The position numbers and the translations under genes are program-made. From assembly GCA_029240815.1 (NCBI GenBank), contig JARDZO010000097.1, positions 1 through 17,739 of the forward strand: DNA of 17,739 nt, in the 5' to 3' direction. The stretch is from Brevibacillus sp. GTDB taxonomy: Bacteria; Bacillota; Bacilli; Brevibacillales; Brevibacillaceae. The notes under the pieces were generated by a model. It ran no database searches, had not been told where the DNA came from, and saw nothing but the letters and a program-made list of their open reading frames with translations. Position 1 is the first letter of the stretch. Each line of letters starts with the position of its first letter. Below are positions 1-7,410 of the stretch, in pieces.

Positions 1-352
1 GAGCGAAGTGCCAGCAGGGCGACCTTCTCCGTGGATGTGCTATCAAAATGCGATGCTGCTCGACTGCTATCCGATGAGCGCCATGGTGAAGGTAGGGGAC
101 ACCACGAGCGACATGAAAGAAGGCCGGAATGCGGGAATGTGGACGGTAGGCGTATTGAAAGGCGGAAGCGAGCTGGGACTATCCCAGGTGGAAGTACAGC
201 AACTGCCAGAGGAAGTGTTGGAGGAAAAGCTCGCCCGTGCAACAGAGCGATTGCTGGATGCGGGCGCTCACTACGTAATCGATGAAATCGGCAGCCTCGA
301 TGAAGTATTGGCCAAACTCAACAACCGCATAGCAGCAGGAGAACAGCCTTGA
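1..352 (+). CDS. phnX: Phosphonoacetaldehyde hydrolase, C-terminal part (cut by window edge)
   Basis: This is the 3' part of a HAD-superfamily phosphonoacetaldehyde hydrolase (phosphonatase), a cytosolic enzyme that splits phosphonoacetaldehyde into acetaldehyde and phosphate. The reading frame is open from the first bases of the window, so the start lies outside. The visible residues read [16 protein letters not shown], then the HAD motif [22 protein letters not shown] in pieces (KVGDTTSD near base 90, [12 protein letters not shown] near base 120). These are hallmarks of PhnX, where the acidic residues of GDTxxD help hold the catalytic Mg2+. The C-terminal [15 protein letters not shown] segment is also typical. 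An in-frame GTG at 8 is an internal valine, not a start. The TGA stop overlaps a TTG that could start phnW, and phnW is the preceding enzyme of the same pathway, so one operon is expected. Confidence 0.95.
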   Translation, partial: SEVPAGRPSPWMCYQNAMLLDCYPMSAMVKVGDTTSDMKEGRNAGMWTVGVLKGGSELGLSQVEVQQLPEEVLEEKLARATERLLDAGAHYVIDEIGSLDEVLAKLNNRIAAGEQP

Positions 353-393
353 TCAACGAGCACCCCCACACGGAATCGAAAGGAATGGGACAA

Positions 394-1512
394 ATGGCAA
401 ACCAAACCACAACGGACAATCCGTATTTGCTGCTGACGCCAGGGCCACTGACGACATCTCCGGCGGTGCGGGAGGCGATGCTGCGCGACTGGTGCACATG
501 GGATCGAGATTACAACGAGCTGGTACAGGCAATCAGAGGAAAGCTGGTTCGACTGGCGACGACTCGTTTTGAGGAATATACAGCCGTACTGATGCAAGGC
601 AGCGGCACTTTTAGTGTGGAAGCCGTATTGAGCAGTGTCATTCCGGTAAATGGCAAGCTGCTCGTCCTGACCAATGGAGCCTATGGCGATCGGATGGTGC
701 AGATGGCACGCGTTCATGGCATCGAGACAGAAGTGATCGATTTCGGGGAAGTCACACCGGTAGCAGCTGCCCCTGTGCAACAACTGTTGGAAAAAGATTC
801 GACGATCACCCACATCGCAGTCGTTCATTCCGAAACGACTACGGGCATGCTGAATCCAATTGCAGATATTGGCGAGGTAGCGAAGCGCTTTGGCAAGACC
901 TTTATCGTGGATGCTATGAGCAGCTTCGGAGGCGTTCCGATGGAAATCGCTGAACTGCACATTGACTACCTGATTTCCAGTGCCAACAAATGCATCCAAG
1001 GCGTTCCCGGATTTGGGTTTGTCATCGCCAAAACGACGGAATTGCTAGCATGTAAAGGCCGCGCACGCACGCTTTCGCTCGATCTGTACAATCAATGGGA
1101 GACGATGGAGGAGCATAACGGAAAATGGCGTTACACCTCTCCGACCCATGTAGTGCGAGCTTTTTATCAGGCATTGGTCGAACTGGAAGAAGAGGGTGGA
1201 GTGGAAAAGCGATACGAGCGATACAAGCGTAATCAGCAGATCCTGTCAGAAGGACTGGAACGGCTCGGACTTCACATTCTGTTGCCCAAACAATTCCAAT
1301 CCCCATTCATCACGTCGATCTACTATCCGGATAGCGAAGCGTTCTCCTTTCAAGCCTTGTATGAACGGTTGAAAAAAGCGGGCTTCGTCATTTACCCAGG
1401 CAAGATTTCACAAGCGGACACCTTCCGTATCGGAAACATTGGCGAGGTATACCCGGAAGACATGGAGCGCTTGCTGACAGCAGTGGAAGAAAACCGATTC
1501 TGGCAGCGATAG
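394..1512 (+). CDS. phnW: 2-aminoethylphosphonate--pyruvate transaminase
   Basis: This is a PLP-dependent class V aminotransferase that moves the amino group of 2-aminoethylphosphonate to pyruvate, giving phosphonoacetaldehyde and alanine. It is the first step of the pathway finished by PhnX. From the ATG at 394 the protein has 372 residues, the usual family length, and begins [20 protein letters not shown]. Family blocks are [40 protein letters not shown] and [15 protein letters not shown]. The lysine of NKC (codon 988-990, residue 199) is the expected Schiff-base lysine. AAAGGA (379-384) lies 9 nt before the ATG at 394. An alternative TTG at 349 adds 15 residues, has AGGAG 7 nt upstream (337-341) and overlaps the phnX stop as TTGA, so a translationally coupled longer form is possible. 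I prefer 394 because homologues begin just before the YLLLTPGP block. Confidence 0.95.
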   Translation: MANQTTTDNPYLLLTPGPLTTSPAVREAMLRDWCTWDRDYNELVQAIRGKLVRLATTRFEEYTAVLMQGSGTFSVEAVLSSVIPVNGKLLVLTNGAYGDRMVQMARVHGIETEVIDFGEVTPVAAAPVQQLLEKDSTITHIAVVHSETTTGMLNPIADIGEVAKRFGKTFIVDAMSSFGGVPMEIAELHIDYLISSANKCIQGVPGFGFVIAKTTELLACKGRARTLSLDLYNQWETMEEHNGKWRYTSPTHVVRAFYQALVELEEEGGVEKRYERYKRNQQILSEGLERLGLHILLPKQFQSPFITSIYYPDSEAFSFQALYERLKKAGFVIYPGKISQADTFRIGNIGEVYPEDMERLLTAVEENRFWQR

Positions 1513-1602
1513 ACCTCTTTTTTTAGACAAAAAACCAAGGAAAAACATGAAAACCAACACAAAGCTGTTTTGCGGCAGTTTGTATATGGGGAGGATTCTA
1601 AC

Positions 1603-2784
1603 ATGAAAGTATTTTGCTTGGGTGGCGCAGGGAACATTTGTCGGGAAGCGGTGCTGGATCTGGTCCAGCATTCCGACTTTGAGCAGATCACGATCGGGGA
1701 TTTCAACGAGGAGGAAGGGCGCAAGGTCGTCGCTTGGCTAAACGATCCGCGGGTAGATTTTGTCTATGTGAATGTACGCGACCATGCGGATACCGTTCGA
1801 AAGTTGCGCGGCTACGATATCGTCATGGACGGAACGACGATTACGCTAAACGGACTCACTACAGCAGCGATCGCAGAAGCAGGTTGCCACGGCATCAACT
1901 TGAACGGATTTGGGGAAGAAAATGCTTCCGATGCGATCTTCCGCGAAAACGGAAAGACTTGCTTGCCTGGCTTCGGGATGACTCCTGGTCTGACGCAAAT
2001 GATGGCGATGCACGCAGCCAACCAGTTGGATGAAGTAGACGCGGTGCGGGTGAGTCATGGTTCGTTCCGCCCGATCGCCTTTTCCAAATCGATCACCGAG
2101 ACGACGACTTATGAGTACGACCCGAATCTACCGGGACGAATCGTCTATGAAAACGGTGAATTCATCCAGGTGCCGCCATTTGCTCGCCCACGCGAAATCG
2201 ACCTCCCAGCTCCCTATGGCAAAACGGTTCAGTACATCATTCCCCATGCGGAGACGAGAACATTGGCTCAAGCACTGTCTGCCAAAGGCGTCAAGCTGAT
2301 TGAAGTGCGGGGAACTTGGCCGCAAAAGAACATGGAACTGGTAAAGTCACTCTACGATTACGGTTTCCTGCGCAATGACAAGATCACTGTGGGTGAAACG
2401 GAGATTGGAATCCTTGATTGTATCTCTCAATTCCTCTACAATTCTACTGAGGGAAAAGAAACGGAATTGTATGGCTATTCACTTCATATTGAGGTGACAG
2501 GTGTGCGGGACGGCCGCAAAGTGCGTCATTTACTGTACCACACGCATCCTGCCTCTGACGGCTCTGTCGAGGGTTGGGAAAAGCTGCGCGCCTATACGCG
2601 GAATGTAGGTATTCCAATGGCGATTGCAACAGAGTTGATTGCCAAAGGTGCGGTAAAAACCACGGGAGTCATCACGCCGGAAGAGGCATTTGACCCGGCT
2701 GTCATTTTTTCTGAATTAGCGAAGCGCCAGATCTTGATTCACGAGGATATCGCTGAGATCAAAGAACTGGCAGTACAATCATAG
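1603..2784 (+). CDS. Saccharopine dehydrogenase-like NAD(P)-binding protein in the phosphonate cluster
   Basis: The 393-residue product begins MKVFCLGGAGNICREAVLDL, a Rossmann beta-alpha-beta with a GxGxxC fingerprint at residues 7-12. The middle holds DGTTITLNGLTTAAIAEAG (about 75-93), as in the catalytic fold of saccharopine dehydrogenase/Lys9-type reductases, and PGFGMTPGLTQMMA (about 121-134), matching the GxxPGL turn before the C-terminal domain. The family makes or cleaves secondary amines (opine-like compounds) with NAD(P)H. The substrate here cannot be read from sequence. I chose the ATG at 1603 because GGGGAGGAT (1588-1596) is well placed. An in-frame TTG at 1570 would add 11 unconvincing residues. 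The gene sits 90 bp after phnW and 13 bp before the DeoR gene, so it is probably co-transcribed with the AEP genes. A role with an N-substituted aminophosphonate or with phosphonoacetaldehyde is inference. Confidence 0.85.
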   Translation: MKVFCLGGAGNICREAVLDLVQHSDFEQITIGDFNEEEGRKVVAWLNDPRVDFVYVNVRDHADTVRKLRGYDIVMDGTTITLNGLTTAAIAEAGCHGINLNGFGEENASDAIFRENGKTCLPGFGMTPGLTQMMAMHAANQLDEVDAVRVSHGSFRPIAFSKSITETTTYEYDPNLPGRIVYENGEFIQVPPFARPREIDLPAPYGKTVQYIIPHAETRTLAQALSAKGVKLIEVRGTWPQKNMELVKSLYDYGFLRNDKITVGETEIGILDCISQFLYNSTEGKETELYGYSLHIEVTGVRDGRKVRHLLYHTHPASDGSVEGWEKLRAYTRNVGIPMAIATELIAKGAVKTTGVITPEEAFDPAVIFSELAKRQILIHEDIAEIKELAVQS

Positions 2785-2797
2785 GGGGACAAAAAGC

Positions 2798-3583
2798 GTG
2801 TCGTTGTTCGGAGAAGAGCGTAAGCAGATCATTTTGCAATTGGTGAACGCAAACGGCAAGGTACGGACCAATGAATTGGTGGAAAAGCTGCAGGTTTCAT
2901 CTGAGTCGATCCGCAGATATTTGGAAGAGCTGGAGCAGGAGAAAAAGCTGAAGCGCGTATACGGTGGAGCGGTCAAGCTGAATCTGGAGCGTTCTGAACC
3001 GTCCCATCTGAGCCGGGAAGTCATGCGTGCCGAGGAGAAAAAACGGATCGGCCGAGCAGCCGCTGAATTGGTGCAAGATAACGACACGATCGTCATTGAT
3101 GAGGGAACGACGCCTTTGCAGATGATCAACTATTTGTCCACCAAAAAAGATTTGACGATCCTGACCAGCTCCATCACGGCGCTCAACATGCTGATTGAAC
3201 ACCAGAACGGCGGATTGCTTTCTGCCGAGATCTACTTCCTGGGTGGCAAGGTGAACGCCAAGCATCACCGGGTGGGCGGATCTTTTGCAGAACACATGAT
3301 GAAAGACTTTTTCGTGGACAAGGCGTTTCTCTCCGTGGATGGTCTGCTCATCCATAAAGGGATTACGTGCTATGATCCGGAGCGCGCCGTACTGGCAAGA
3401 CGCTTTATTGAAAATGCCAACGAGAGCATCATCATGGCAGACCACTCCAAGATCGGGATCAGCACGCTATGCAAGGTGGCGGAGCTAAAGGAAATCGACA
3501 TCGTCATCAGTGACGCGACACCTCCAGACGACTGGAACAAAGAGTTGAATGCCCATAACGTCACGTGGCTCGTTGCCGAGTAA
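2798..3583 (+). CDS. DeoR-family transcriptional regulator
   Basis: The 261-residue product has a DeoR-type N-terminal winged helix-turn-helix: RKQIILQLVNANGKVRTNEL, then LQVSSESIRRYLEELEQ and the wing LKRVYGGAV (residues about 8-60). A DeoRC effector domain follows, with DNDTIVIDEGTTPLQM (about 95-110), FLGGKVNAKHHRVGG and DKAFLSVDGL, the parts that in this family bind phosphorylated sugars or similar small phosphates. The GTG start at 2798 follows GGGGG (2784-2788) by 9 nt. It is the last gene of the phnX-phnW-dehydrogenase cluster and is followed by a terminator, so it is the likely local regulator. A phosphonate or phosphate-ester ligand would suit the pocket but is inference. Its operator is probably upstream of phnX, outside the window. 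Confidence 0.9.
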   Translation: MSLFGEERKQIILQLVNANGKVRTNELVEKLQVSSESIRRYLEELEQEKKLKRVYGGAVKLNLERSEPSHLSREVMRAEEKKRIGRAAAELVQDNDTIVIDEGTTPLQMINYLSTKKDLTILTSSITALNMLIEHQNGGLLSAEIYFLGGKVNAKHHRVGGSFAEHMMKDFFVDKAFLSVDGLLIHKGITCYDPERAVLARRFIENANESIIMADHSKIGISTLCKVAELKEIDIVISDATPPDDWNKELNAHNVTWLVAE

Positions 3584-3591
3584 ACTTGAAC

Positions 3592-3632
3592 AGACCAGTA
3601 GTTTCCTATGGGGGAGACGGCTGGTCTTTTTC
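3592..3632 (+). terminator. Rho-independent terminator after the DeoR gene
   Basis: AGACCAG (3592-3598) is complementary to CTGGTCT (3621-3627) across a 22-nt loop, and the downstream arm runs into TTTTT (3627-3631). It sits 8 nt after the DeoR stop and ends the phosphonate cluster. The long loop makes it weaker-looking than the one after nagA. Confidence 0.7.
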
Positions 3633-3723
3633 CTCTCCTCCACTACAGTCTGACCTAGTGCAAAAAAGGAAGCGGGTGCATTTCCCGTGTTTTTCTTCTC
3701 TCGACCAAGAAAGTGTGGCTCCG

Positions 3724-3753
3724 TTGGGGCAAGGCACGAGACTTTGCTATAAT
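3724..3753 (+). promoter_or_regulatory. Extended -10 promoter for the VOC-Nudix gene
   Basis: TGCTATAAT at 3745-3753 is a perfect extended -10 element (TGnTATAAT). A partial -35 TTGGGG lies at 3724-3729 with an 18-nt spacer. Transcription would start near 3760, about 35 nt before the ATG at 3795. With the terminator at 3592-3632 this marks a new transcription unit. The stretch 3584-3794 holds no other gene I can support. Confidence 0.7.
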
Positions 3754-3794
3754 AGAGTCAGTAGGAAGAATGGGATACGCTAGGAGAGATGCAC

Positions 3795-4823
3795 ATGATT
3801 GACAGACTGGACCATTTTGTCCTGACGGTTCAGGACATAGAGGCGACCTGTCGATTTTACGAGCAAGTTCTCAAAATGAAGGCAGTCACCTTTGGCAATG
3901 GCAGATGGGCGTTGCAGTACGGCCAACAAAAAATCAACTTGCATCAGGCGGGGCATGAATTCGAGCCAAAGGCGCAGAATCCTGTCCCTGGTTCAGCAGA
4001 TCTTTGTTTTCTCACATCGGTCCCACTGGAGCAGGTCGTTCAGCATGTCGAGTCTTGCGGAGTTGAAATCATAGAAGGACCTGTCCAGAGAACAGGAGCG
4101 ACTGGGCCGATTCTCTCGGTTTACTTGCGTGATCCGGACGGCAATCTGATTGAGCTTTCCCAAATACATAAGCCAGCGGACGCAGCGTATGCCGATCCCG
4201 CGGTCGCTCGTATCAAGAATTTGTTCCGTGAGCGTGAGCCCGGCATCATGGGTGATGAGCGATATGGTTTATTCAGCGTCTTGTTGCCGTTAGTCCATAT
4301 GGAAGATGGGCGTCTGGGGATTTTGTTTGAAAAACGCGCGAGCACGATGCGACGACAAGCGAACGAAGTCTGTTTTCCAGGAGGACGGACGGAGGAAAGC
4401 GACGAATCGCGGTGGGCTACGGCTCGCCGTGAAACGAGTGAAGAACTGGGGCTACCGCTGGATCGCATTCAGTATATCGGGGATCTGGACATTTTGTTAG
4501 GCCCGGGCAGAGGGAGCATTTTTCCGTACGTAGGTTATCTGGAAGGCATCGTTGACATGCAGCCCAATCCGGACGAAGTGGGAGAGGTGTTCATTATCTC
4601 TTTGGATACGCTGCTTGCTATGGAGCCAGCTATTCATAAGACGTCTTCGTTCATGCAGCCAGAAGAAGACTTCCCGTTTCATTTGATACCTGGCGGCAAG
4701 CGCTATCCGTGGAGATCCGGTACGGTTGAGCACCTGTTTTACGAAGTGGAGGGACGTGTGATCTGGGGAATGACCGCCCGTGTGCTGGCGCATTTTCTCG
4801 AATTGATCCGTCCAAAGGAATAG
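3795..4823 (+). CDS. VOC (glyoxalase) domain fused to a CoA-pyrophosphatase-type Nudix hydrolase
   Basis: One uninterrupted 342-residue frame holds two domains. Residues 1-125 form a VOC/glyoxalase domain: LDHFVLTV with H7, QKINLHQAG with H50 and RDPDGNLIELSQ with E120 are the expected metal ligands. Residues about 135-342 form a Nudix hydrolase with the UPF0035/CoA-diphosphatase pattern: LFEKRASTMRRQANEVCFPGG, then the Nudix box at 196-220 (GGRTEESDES, then RRETSEELGL) and a C-terminal VIWGMTARVLAHFL. The box has the one-residue-longer spacing seen in CoA diphosphatases, which cut CoA or acyl-CoA to phosphopantetheine and 3',5'-ADP. The ATG at 3795 is preferred because AGGAGA (3782-3787) lies 7 nt upstream, too close to the ATG at 3789. 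The protein has no signal peptide and is likely cytosolic. A nitronate monooxygenase gene follows after 37 bp. Substrates are unknown. Confidence 0.88.
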   Translation: MIDRLDHFVLTVQDIEATCRFYEQVLKMKAVTFGNGRWALQYGQQKINLHQAGHEFEPKAQNPVPGSADLCFLTSVPLEQVVQHVESCGVEIIEGPVQRTGATGPILSVYLRDPDGNLIELSQIHKPADAAYADPAVARIKNLFREREPGIMGDERYGLFSVLLPLVHMEDGRLGILFEKRASTMRRQANEVCFPGGRTEESDESRWATARRETSEELGLPLDRIQYIGDLDILLGPGRGSIFPYVGYLEGIVDMQPNPDEVGEVFIISLDTLLAMEPAIHKTSSFMQPEEDFPFHLIPGGKRYPWRSGTVEHLFYEVEGRVIWGMTARVLAHFLELIRPKE

Positions 4824-4860
4824 CAGAGTAGAGATATCTAACGAGGGAGTGGGATGGCAA

Positions 4861-5931
4861 ATGTGGAAAGCAAACCCGATCACGTCTCGACTACAGGTGA
4901 AATGGCCGATCATTCAAGCGGGGATGGCAGGAGGGACGACGACCCCGGAGCTTGTCGCAGCCGTTTCTGCAGCTGGTGGTCTCGGCACGCTGGGTGCAGG
5001 TTATATGAGCGCCGAGCAGATTCGTCAAGCAATACGCGTCATTCGGGAGCTGACTGACAAGCCGTTTGCTGTCAATCTGTTCATCCCCGAAGAATTCGAT
5101 GGGGAGCAGTCAGTCGCCACTTCAGTCGCTACAGCGATGAATGATGTGCGGGAGCGATTGGGCATTCCTGCCGAGCCTGCCGTGACACGTTATTCGGAAC
5201 CATTTGAAGAACAGATGGCTGTGGTCGTGGAGGAGCAGGTGCCAGTATTTAGCTTTACGTTTGGGATGCTTGCACCACGCTGGATGGCAGAGCTCAAGCA
5301 ACGAGGGGTGACTGTGGTCGGCACGGCTACGACTGTCCGGGAAGCGGTGGCGCTCGAAGCGAGCGGTGTCGACATGATTGCGGCCCAAGGCAGCGAAGGG
5401 GGCGGGCATCGCGGTTCCTTTTTGCCGGACTCTCCCAGCAATCTCGTGGGTACGATGGCATTGGTCCCACAAATCGTCGATCGCGTGAACATCCCGGTGA
5501 TTGCCGCTGGGGGAATCATGGACGGCAGAGGGATAGCAGCAGCATTTGCTCTAGGGGCACAGGCCGTTCAGTTGGGGACAGCCTTCTTGACGTGCGTGGA
5601 GAGCGGAGCCCATCCTGAGTACAAACGTGCCGTACGCGAAACGAGTGATGAGGCGACCGTCATTACACGAGCCTTTTCCGGCAAAGCGGCGAGAGGAATT
5701 GAAAACGAATTTATGACCCTGCTGGCTCCGCATGACAGCGAGCTGCCACCCTATCCGGTGCAAAATGCGTTGACACGCGACATTCGGACTGCAGCCGCCA
5801 AGCAGAACCGGACGGAGTTCTTGTCCATGTGGGCGGGTCAGGCTGCTTCCCTCAGTCGGGGATTGCGTGCAGAGGAGCTGGTCGCTCAGCTGGTCGAGGA
5901 AACCGAACGGGTAGTTAGTGGATTGCGCTAG
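4861..5931 (+). CDS. Nitronate monooxygenase (2-nitropropane dioxygenase family)
   Basis: This FMN-dependent TIM-barrel enzyme of 356 residues oxidises alkyl nitronates such as propionate 3-nitronate. The N-terminus WPIIQAGMAGGTTTPELVAA and the later AAQGSEGGGHRGSF carry the family flavin-binding features. The histidine of GGHRG (codon 5407, residue 183) is the expected catalytic base. IPVIAAGGIMDGRG and LGAQAVQLGTAFL form the phosphate-binding end of the barrel. The ATG at 4861 is preferred over the GTG at 4849, because GAGGGAG (4843-4849) would overlap the GTG but sits about 11 nt before the ATG. The gene is flanked by VOC-Nudix (37 bp) and nagA (12 bp), so all three are probably one operon. 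An enoyl-ACP reductase (FabK-type) is a related alternative, but the GGGHRG motif favours nitronate monooxygenase. Confidence 0.9.
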   Translation: MWKANPITSRLQVKWPIIQAGMAGGTTTPELVAAVSAAGGLGTLGAGYMSAEQIRQAIRVIRELTDKPFAVNLFIPEEFDGEQSVATSVATAMNDVRERLGIPAEPAVTRYSEPFEEQMAVVVEEQVPVFSFTFGMLAPRWMAELKQRGVTVVGTATTVREAVALEASGVDMIAAQGSEGGGHRGSFLPDSPSNLVGTMALVPQIVDRVNIPVIAAGGIMDGRGIAAAFALGAQAVQLGTAFLTCVESGAHPEYKRAVRETSDEATVITRAFSGKAARGIENEFMTLLAPHDSELPPYPVQNALTRDIRTAAAKQNRTEFLSMWAGQAASLSRGLRAEELVAQLVEETERVVSGLR

Positions 5932-5943
5932 GGAGGAAACGAA

Positions 5944-7119
5944 ATGAATGAGACGATTGCCCTAAAAGGGACGGTCATTGCAAATGCGCAGGAAATCGAA
6001 AACGGTCTGGTAGTCGTAGAAGGCAAGACGATTCAGTTCGTCGGTCCTGCTGACACTTACACAGGTGACATGCCTGTACAGGTGATGGAAGTGACGGACG
6101 GGTGGATCACCCCTGGTTTCATTGACATTCACATGCATGGGATTGACGGTCACGACACGATGGACGGAACGCCAGAATCGCTTCAGGCGATCTCCCGCGC
6201 ATTGACTCGCTTTGGCGTGACGACTTTTTTAGCGACGACGATGACAGCACCGTATTCGCAGCTGGAAACAGCGTTGCAGAACATCGCCCAGAACAACCGG
6301 GAAGGAATGCCAGGAGCGCAGGTGGCAGGTATCCATCTGGAAGGACCGTGGATCAACCCGCGCTATAAAGGCGCACAAAAAGAGGAAAATATTATGCCGC
6401 CCAAGCTGGATGCGGTACGCCATTTATATGAATTGGCAGACGGACTGATCAAGGTCGTGACGATCGCGCCAGAGCAACCGGAAGCGCTGGAAGCCATCGC
6501 CTGGCTCGAGGAACGCGGGGTTATCGTGTCGGCGGGCCACACCGGAGCGACGTTTGCCCAAGCGGCAGACGCAGTCGAAGCAGGCGTGAGACACTTTACT
6601 CACTGCTTTAACGCCATGACGGGCCTGCATCACCGCGAGCCAGGTGTAGTAGGTGCCGCAATGTACCATGAGCAGCTAAGTACGGAGCTGATTGCGGATG
6701 GAATTCATGTGCACCCGGCCGTCATGAGCATTTTGTACCGGATCAAAACGGCAGGACGCCTCGCGCTGGTCAGTGATTCCATGCGTGCGGCTGCCATGGG
6801 AGAAGGTACCTACGATCTGGGTGGACAGGAAGTTCACGTTCATGGCGCTGAAGCCAAGCTGGCAGATGGCACCTTGGCGGGCAGTATTTTGACACTCAAT
6901 CGGGCAGTAGGCAACATGGTGACGCTGAGTGGCGTGCCATTGCCGGAAGCCGTGGAAATGGCTTCCCAGACCCCGGCCACGATCCTGGGGCTTGCCGATC
7001 ACAAAGGTCGGCTGGCAGCAGGCTACGATGCAGACATCGTGGTACTGGGCAAAACATTTGAAGTGAAGAATACCTTCGTTGCGGGGAAGGAAGTCTATCG
7101 CAGCGAGAAGCAGAATTGA
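5944..7119 (+). CDS. nagA: N-acetylglucosamine-6-phosphate deacetylase
   Basis: This cytosolic amidohydrolase removes acetate from N-acetylglucosamine-6-phosphate, the first committed step of amino-sugar and cell-wall recycling. The 391-residue product has the metal-dependent amidohydrolase layout: HMHG (H63, H65), HLEGPW (E133, metal ligand in NagA), GHTGAT (H199), HFTHCFNAM (H217, H220) and LVSDSM (D278, catalytic base). The C-terminal GRLAAGYDADIVVLG strand is also typical. GGGAGGAAA lies directly before the ATG, and the gene begins 12 bp after the nitronate monooxygenase stop. No nagB, nagP or nagR is seen next to it, so glucosamine-6-phosphate must be handled by genes elsewhere. A strong terminator follows. 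Confidence 0.95.
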   Translation: MNETIALKGTVIANAQEIENGLVVVEGKTIQFVGPADTYTGDMPVQVMEVTDGWITPGFIDIHMHGIDGHDTMDGTPESLQAISRALTRFGVTTFLATTMTAPYSQLETALQNIAQNNREGMPGAQVAGIHLEGPWINPRYKGAQKEENIMPPKLDAVRHLYELADGLIKVVTIAPEQPEALEAIAWLEERGVIVSAGHTGATFAQAADAVEAGVRHFTHCFNAMTGLHHREPGVVGAAMYHEQLSTELIADGIHVHPAVMSILYRIKTAGRLALVSDSMRAAAMGEGTYDLGGQEVHVHGAEAKLADGTLAGSILTLNRAVGNMVTLSGVPLPEAVEMASQTPATILGLADHKGRLAAGYDADIVVLGKTFEVKNTFVAGKEVYRSEKQN

Positions 7120-7133
7120 ATAAGCAGTCACCA

Positions 7134-7172
7134 AAAAAGCAGTCTAAACGCAGAAGGTTTAGGCTGCTTTTT
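7134..7172 (+). terminator. Bidirectional terminator after nagA
   Basis: AAAAAGCAGTCTAAAC (7134-7149) pairs with GTTTAGGCTGCTTTTT (7157-7172) across the 7-nt loop GCAGAAG, with one central mismatch. The + strand ends in a T-run and the minus strand carries T6 (complement of 7133-7138). It can therefore end nagA transcription and also anything coming leftward from the VOC gene stump at 7159-7257. Confidence 0.9.
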
Positions 7173-7257
7173 CGTGTTGCTCTATATACCAGGAGATGGA
7201 CTCATCCAGGTTCTTGACCGGTATTTGCATGTGCAAGAGTGAGTGAAGGCGACCCAT
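7159..7257 (-). pseudogene. 5' stump of a VOC/glyoxalase-family gene
   Basis: The minus strand encodes MGRLHSLLHMQIPVKNLD followed by ESISWYIEQHEKAA and a stop. The IPVKNLDESISWY segment is the characteristic first strand and helix of a VOC domain (compare iPVxDlxxSxxWY). The coding stretch then runs straight into the nagA terminator arm, which supplies the last residues and the TAA. AAAGGAG (complement 7267-7273) sits 10 nt before the ATG at 7257 and 4 nt before another at 7263. Only about 32 of the usual 120 or more residues remain, so this is a deletion remnant. It does not match the VOC domain at 3795 closely enough to call it a duplicate. Confidence 0.6.
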
Positions 7258-7316
7258 TTTCATCAGCTCCTTTATTTTCCACAACAATAAAACAATGATT
7301 TTTTCTCCACAAACTC

Positions 7317-7346
7317 TTGACAGTTTTTTTTCCGTGGGAGTATAGT
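7317..7346 (+). promoter_or_regulatory. Promoter of the rbs operon
   Basis: A perfect -35 TTGACA (7317-7322) is followed after 18 nt by a good -10 TATAGT (7341-7346), giving a sigma-A-type promoter with a start point near 7353. The first operator begins just downstream, so a bound repressor would block transcription start or escape. Confidence 0.8.
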
Positions 7347-7357
7347 GGAAGCAAATA

Positions 7358-7374
7358 TGGAACCGGTTACACAC
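7358..7374 (+). promoter_or_regulatory. LacI-family operator O1 (ribose repressor / cre-like)
   Basis: TGGAACCGGTTACACAC contains the palindromic core AACCGGTT and the right arm of O2. It lies about 5 nt after the predicted transcription start. The 14 bases 7358-7371 match the CcpA cre consensus TGWAANCGNTNWCA at every position except the third. RbsR of this operon is the likely binder and CcpA is possible. Confidence 0.75.
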
Positions 7375-7410
7375 GAATGACGTCTGATATCATTCTCTTT
7401 TTTTGACTAA

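Noticed and set aside
271..999. 242-codon minus-strand frame opposite phnX/phnW
   Set aside because: Antisense to conserved enzymes with catalytic motifs on the other strand, and no independent evidence.
1511..1602. Possible terminator or separate promoter between phnW and the dehydrogenase gene
   Set aside because: The T-run just after the phnW stop has no stem before it, and no paired -35/-10 was found, so read-through is the simpler view.
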